Shown: positions 61,801 to 64,000 of the stretch, in pieces
How positions within the stretch are numbered: position 1 is the stretch's first letter
Layout of the letters: every line of letters starts with the position of its first letter
Origin: Roseateles koreensis
GTDB taxonomy: Bacteria > Pseudomonadota > Gammaproteobacteria > Burkholderiales > Burkholderiaceae_C
Length of the DNA: 64,000 nucleotides
Assembly (NCBI RefSeq): GCF_028595305.1
Contig: NZ_JAQQXS010000017.1
Location: 29,510-93,509 of the forward strand
Reading direction: 5' to 3'
The notes under the pieces: model-generated
Database searches by the model: none
Told to the model about the DNA's origin: nothing
The model's input: only the letters and a program-made list of their open reading frames with translations
Program-made: the position numbers and the translations under genes

Positions 61801-64000
61801 GTGGTGCTCAGGGCGTCCAGATTGGTGGAGCTCAGATTGGCCAGCTCGTTGGTGGAGAGCGCGGCGACCTGTGCGGTGCTCAGCCCTTGGATCTGGTCGG
61901 TGGTGAGGTTGTTGATCTCGGCCGAGCCCATGCCCACGAGTTGGGCGCTGGTGAGGGCGCGCAGCTGCGTGGTGCTCAGTGCGTCCAGATTGGTGGAGCT
62001 GAGGTTCGACAACTCATTGGTGGTCAGCGCGGCCACTTGCGCGGTGGTCAGTGCGGCGATCTCGCCCGTGGTCAATGCGTTCAGGTTGGTCGAGCCCAGG
62101 CCGGCCACTTGGGCGGTGGTGAGCGCGGCAATCTGGTCGGTGGTCAGGGCGTCGAGGTTGGTGGTGCCCAGATTGTTCAGCTGCGTGGTGCTCAAGGCGC
62201 GGATCTGGGCGGAGGTCAGGGCGTCCAGATTGTCCGTGCTCAGATTGCTCAGCTCGGTCGTCGACAGGCCCGCGACTTGCGCGGTACTCAGCTGTTGCAT
62301 CTGCGCGGTGGTGAGGCTGTTGATCTCGGCCGAACCCATGCCCACCAACTGTGCGGTGGAGAGGGCGCGGATCTGGCCGCTGGTGAGCGCATCCAGATTG
62401 GTCGAGCTCAGGTTGCTCAACTCCGCCGTGGACAGCCCGGCGATCTGAGTCGAACTCAGCGCCTGCATCTGGTCGGTGGTCAGGTTGTTCAACTCGGCAG
62501 AGCCCATGCCCACGAGTTGGGCAGTGGTCAGGGCACGGACTTGAGCTGTGGTGAGCGCGTCCAGATTGGTTGAGCTCAGATTGGCCAGCTCGTTGGTCGA
62601 CAATGCGGCCACTTGCGTAGTGCTCAGGCCCTGGATCTGGTCGGTGGTGAGGTTGTTGAGCTCAGCCGAGCCCATGCCGATCAGCTGCGCTGTGGTCAGG
62701 GCGCGGATCTGGCCGGTGCTCAGGGCGTCCAGATTGGTGGAGCTCAGATTGGCCAGCTCATTGGTGGAGAGCGCGGCGACTTGTGTGGTGCTCAGCCCCT
62801 GGATTTGGTCGGTGGTGAGGTTGTTGATCTCGGCCGAGCCCATGCCCACGAGTTGGGCGCTGGTGAGGGCGCGCAGCTGGGTGGAACTCAGGGCGTCCAG
62901 ATTGGTGGAGCTCAGATTTGACAATTCATTGGTGCTCAGTGCGGCCATCTGCGCGGTGGTCAGCGCAGCGATCTCGCCGGTGGTCAACGCGTTCAGATTG
63001 GTCGAACCCAGGCCCATGACTTGCGCCGTGGTCAAGGCGGCGATCTGGTCGGTGGTCAAGGCGTCAAGATTGGTGGTGCCCAGATTGTTCAGCTGCGTGG
63101 TGGTCAAGGCGCGGATTTGCGCCGAGGTCAGTGCGTCCAAGTTGTCCGTGCTCAGATTGCTCAGCTCTGCTGTGGACAGGCCCGCGACCTGTGCGGTGCT
63201 CAGCTGCTGCATCTGCGCGGTGGTGAGGCTGTTCAGCTCGGCCGAGCCCATGCCTACCAATTGGGCGGTACTCAAGGCGCGGATTTGACCGCTGGTGAGC
63301 GCATCCAGATTGGTCGAGCTCAGATTGCTCAACTCCGCCGTGGACAAGCCGGCGATCTGCGCGCTGCTCAGCGCCTGCATTTGGTCGGTGGTCAGGTTGT
63401 TCAGCTCGGCAGAGCCCATGTTCACCAATTGGGTGGTGGTCAGGGCACGGATCTGGGCCGTGGTGAGCGCGTCCAAATTGGTCGAGTTGAGGTTGGCCAA
63501 CTCGTTGGTCGACAGGCCGGCAATCTGAGTCGAACTCAAGCCTTGGATTTGATCCGTGGTCAGGTTGTTCAGCTCAGCCGAACCCATGCCCACCAGTTGG
63601 GCCGTGGTCAGGGCACGAATCTGAGTGGTGCTCAGGGCGTCCAGATTGGTGGAGCTCAGATTGGCCAGCTCATTGGTAGAGAGCGCGGCGACTTGCGCGG
63701 TGCTCAAGCCCTGGATCTGGTCGGTGGTCAGGTTGTTCAACTCAGCTGAGCCCAGGCCGATCAATTGGGCGCTGGTCAGGGCACGCAACTGCGTGGTGCT
63801 CAGGGCGTCCAGATTGGTGGAGCTCAGGTTGCTCAGTTCGGTGGTGGTGAGTGCCCCAATCTGCGCAGTGGTCAGGGCAGCGATCTCGCCCGTGGTCAAT
63901 GCGTTCAGGTTGGTCGAGCCCAGGCCGGCCACTTGGGCGGTGGTGAGCGCGGCAATCTGGTCGGTGGTCAGGGCGTCGAGGTTGGTGGTGCCCAGATTGT
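58131..64000 (-). CDS. giant octad-repeat protein with RTX-type C-terminal domain (copy 2, 5' end missing)
   Basis: At least 1956 codons; the frame is open to the window end, so the start lies beyond 64000. All visible sequence before the last 254 residues is octads of the same type as copy 1 (LTTDQIQG, LSTNELAN, LSSTNLDA, MGSAELNN). The order is more regular, with cassette variants nearly identical between higher-order units. The C-terminal 254 residues are identical to copy 1. No frameshift or stop interrupts the array. It precedes copy 1 on the same strand and has its own terminator, so the two are tandem paralogues, each probably transcribed separately. Secretion by the nearby type I system and a surface role are inferred. 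Confidence 0.85.
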   Translation of the reverse strand, partial: NLGTTNLDALTTDQIAALTTAQVAGLGSTNLNALTTGEIAALTTAQIGALTTTELSNLSSTNLDALSTTQLRALTSAQLIGLGSAELNNLTTDQIQGLSTAQVAALSTNELANLSSTNLDALSTTQIRALTTAQLVGMGSAELNNLTTDQIQGLSSTQIAGLSTNELANLNSTNLDALTTAQIRALTTTQLVNMGSAELNNLTTDQMQALSSAQIAGLSTAELSNLSSTNLDALTSGQIRALSTAQLVGMGSAELNSLTTAQMQQLSTAQVAGLSTAELSNLSTDNLDALTSAQIRALTTTQLNNLGTTNLDALTTDQIAALTTAQVMGLGSTNLNALTTGEIAALTTAQMAALSTNELSNLSSTNLDALSSTQLRALTSAQLVGMGSAEINNLTTDQIQGLSTTQVAALSTNELANLSSTNLDALSTGQIRALTTAQLIGMGSAELNNLTTDQIQGLSTTQVAALSTNELANLSSTNLDALTTAQVRALTTAQLVGMGSAELNNLTTDQMQALSSTQIAGLSTAELSNLSSTNLDALTSGQIRALSTAQLVGMGSAEINSLTTAQMQQLSTAQVAGLSTTELSNLSTDNLDALTSAQIRALSTTQLNNLGTTNLDALTTDQIAALTTAQVAGLGSTNLNALTTGEIAALTTAQVAALTTNELSNLSSTNLDALSTTQLRALTSAQLVGMGSAEINNLTTDQIQGLSTAQVAALSTNELANLSSTNLDALSTTQIRALTTAQLVGMGSAELNNLTTDQIQGLSSTQIAGLSTNEVANLSSTNLDALTTAQVRALTTTQLVNMGSAELNNLTTDQMQALSTAQIAGLSTAELSNLSSTNLDALTSGQIRALSTAQLVGMGSAELNSLTTAQMQQLSTAQVAGLSTAELSNLSTDNLDALTSAQIRALSTTQLNNLGTTNLDALTTDQVAALTTAQVAGLGSTNLNALTTGEIAALTTAQVAALTTNELSNLSSTNLDALSTTQLRALTSAQLIGLGSAELNNLTTDQIQGLSTAQVAALTTNELANLSSTNLDALSTTQIRALTTAQLVGMGSAELNNLTTDQIQGLSSTQIAGLSTNELANLSSTNLDALSSGQIRALTTAQLVGMGSAELNNLTTDQMQALSTAQIAGLSTAELSNLSSTNLDALTSGQIRALSTAQLVGMGSAELNSLTTAQMQQLSTAQVAGLSTAELSNLSTDNLDALTSAQIRALSTTQLNNLGTTNLDALTTDQVAALTTAQVAGLGSTNLNALTTGEIAALTTAQVAALTSVELANLSSTNLDALTSTQIRALTSAQLAGMGSAEINNLTTDQVQALSSSQVAALTTVELANLSSTNLDALTTSQIRALTSSQLIGMGSAELNNLTTDQIQGLSSTQVAALSTVELSNLSSTNLDALTTSQIHALTSSQLIGMGSVELNYLTTDQMAALSSTQIVALSTVELANLSSTNLNALGSAQIHALSTGQIVGMGSAELNYLTTDQFQMLTTAQVAAITTAEFSALATDHIAALTTAEFHALSSAQIGSLDSAHIQALSSTDFGVLSSSQVGGLMTADFAGISTDQIHAISSSALAAFSTAQIGAMTTDHIVALSTQQLAALHTDQVHALGSAAFAALDSTHIGAFSSAQFSALTTDELSAITTSAISALTAAEIHGISTTNIQFLTTDQVQQLTTTEISAMSMDQVAALTTAEKSVMSDAQIGALFAQTPIVLDLAGTGIHTLAAAQGVNFDLIGNGNTQHYGWVGSGSGLLVIDQGNDGQITSGKELFGSGTILANGQHAANGYQALAALDSNHDGKISAADAGFDQLKVWVDANGDGKSTAAELLTLKSLGIVELDLNAKASGQMDHGNLLGLVSSYKTADGKTHEMADVWFAKDVTPQATTTHATVTISDVLAAPSTHLLGGSTDTTSSSTTTATAAVVSSSTSATATDLDTHHAAMALAARKLAEDEELRNKLNGPLI
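58896..64000 (-). repeat. 24-bp octad array with uniform 912-bp higher-order units (copy 2)
   Basis: The same landmark octad recurs at 60340, 61252, 62164, 63076 and 63988, exactly 912 bases (38 octads, five 7-octad cassettes plus three octads) each time. A second landmark (CTCAGCGCCTGCATCTGG type) gives 60633, 61545, 62457 and 63369, again 912 apart. At least four full units; the array continues past the window. Confidence 0.88.

Noticed and set aside
50909..64000. Possible CRISPR array or non-coding satellite
   Set aside because: The 24-bp units are contiguous, without unique spacers, and keep one open frame for thousands of codons.

Overview
The window reads as a chromosomal segment of a betaproteobacterium, most likely Burkholderiales and close to Comamonadaceae (Rhodoferax, Polaromonas or Limnohabitans type). 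The grounds are moderately high GC, the gene set acnB / citE-like / mdh / GntR / sdhCDAB-sdhE-gltA in that order, and the family members seen. I see no rRNA or tRNA gene, transposase, integrase or CRISPR array.

Layout. 1-9.1 kb: mixed housekeeping genes (the 3' end of a FabH-like synthase, an NAD-dependent epimerase, penicillin-binding protein 1A, exonuclease I, a PAS protein with a degenerate GGDEF domain, a short flagellar-rod-like protein, an exported amidohydrolase). 9.3-22 kb: a TCA-cycle block. On the minus strand are a VapBC-type toxin-antitoxin pair leading into acnB, an exported protein, a citrate-lyase-beta-like enzyme and mdh. Across a divergent promoter with an inverted repeat lie a GntR/UTRA regulator and sdhC-sdhD-sdhA-sdhB-sdhE-gltA, closed by a strong terminator. 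22-25.3 kb: a nucleoside/ribose salvage operon (RbsR-like LacI regulator, ribokinase, nucleoside hydrolase) with a palindromic LacI-type operator just upstream. 25.3-38.9 kb: an MtaD-like deaminase, purL, a large PAS histidine kinase, an acyltransferase-3-like membrane protein, rlmB, upp, a split chromate transporter coupled to a 2-hydroxyacid dehydrogenase, and one unknown gene.

39-64 kb is the accessory region and the most interesting part. It carries a GT41 (SPINDLY/OGT-type) glycosyltransferase, a complete type I secretion system (LapB-like ABC transporter, HlyD-like adaptor, TolC-like outer-membrane protein) and a GT2 glycosyltransferase, all on the plus strand. Facing them on the minus strand are two more glycosyltransferases and two giant genes (2562 codons, and at least 1956 codons running off the window end). 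Both giant proteins consist almost wholly of an 8-residue Ser/Thr-rich repeat of the form L-[ST]-[ST]-x-[QEN]-[ILV]-x-[AN], plus an identical 254-residue C-terminal domain resembling the calcium-binding end of RTX-type proteins.

The octads are built into 56-residue (7-octad) cassettes. These in turn form higher-order units of 24, 31 or 38 octads, i.e. 7n+3. My working model (inference) is a type I secreted, possibly O-glycosylated, repeat surface protein or adhesin. The dedicated exporter and four glycosyltransferases would be its neighbours, and tandem duplication and gene conversion would set its length. I do not recognise a named family for the octad array.
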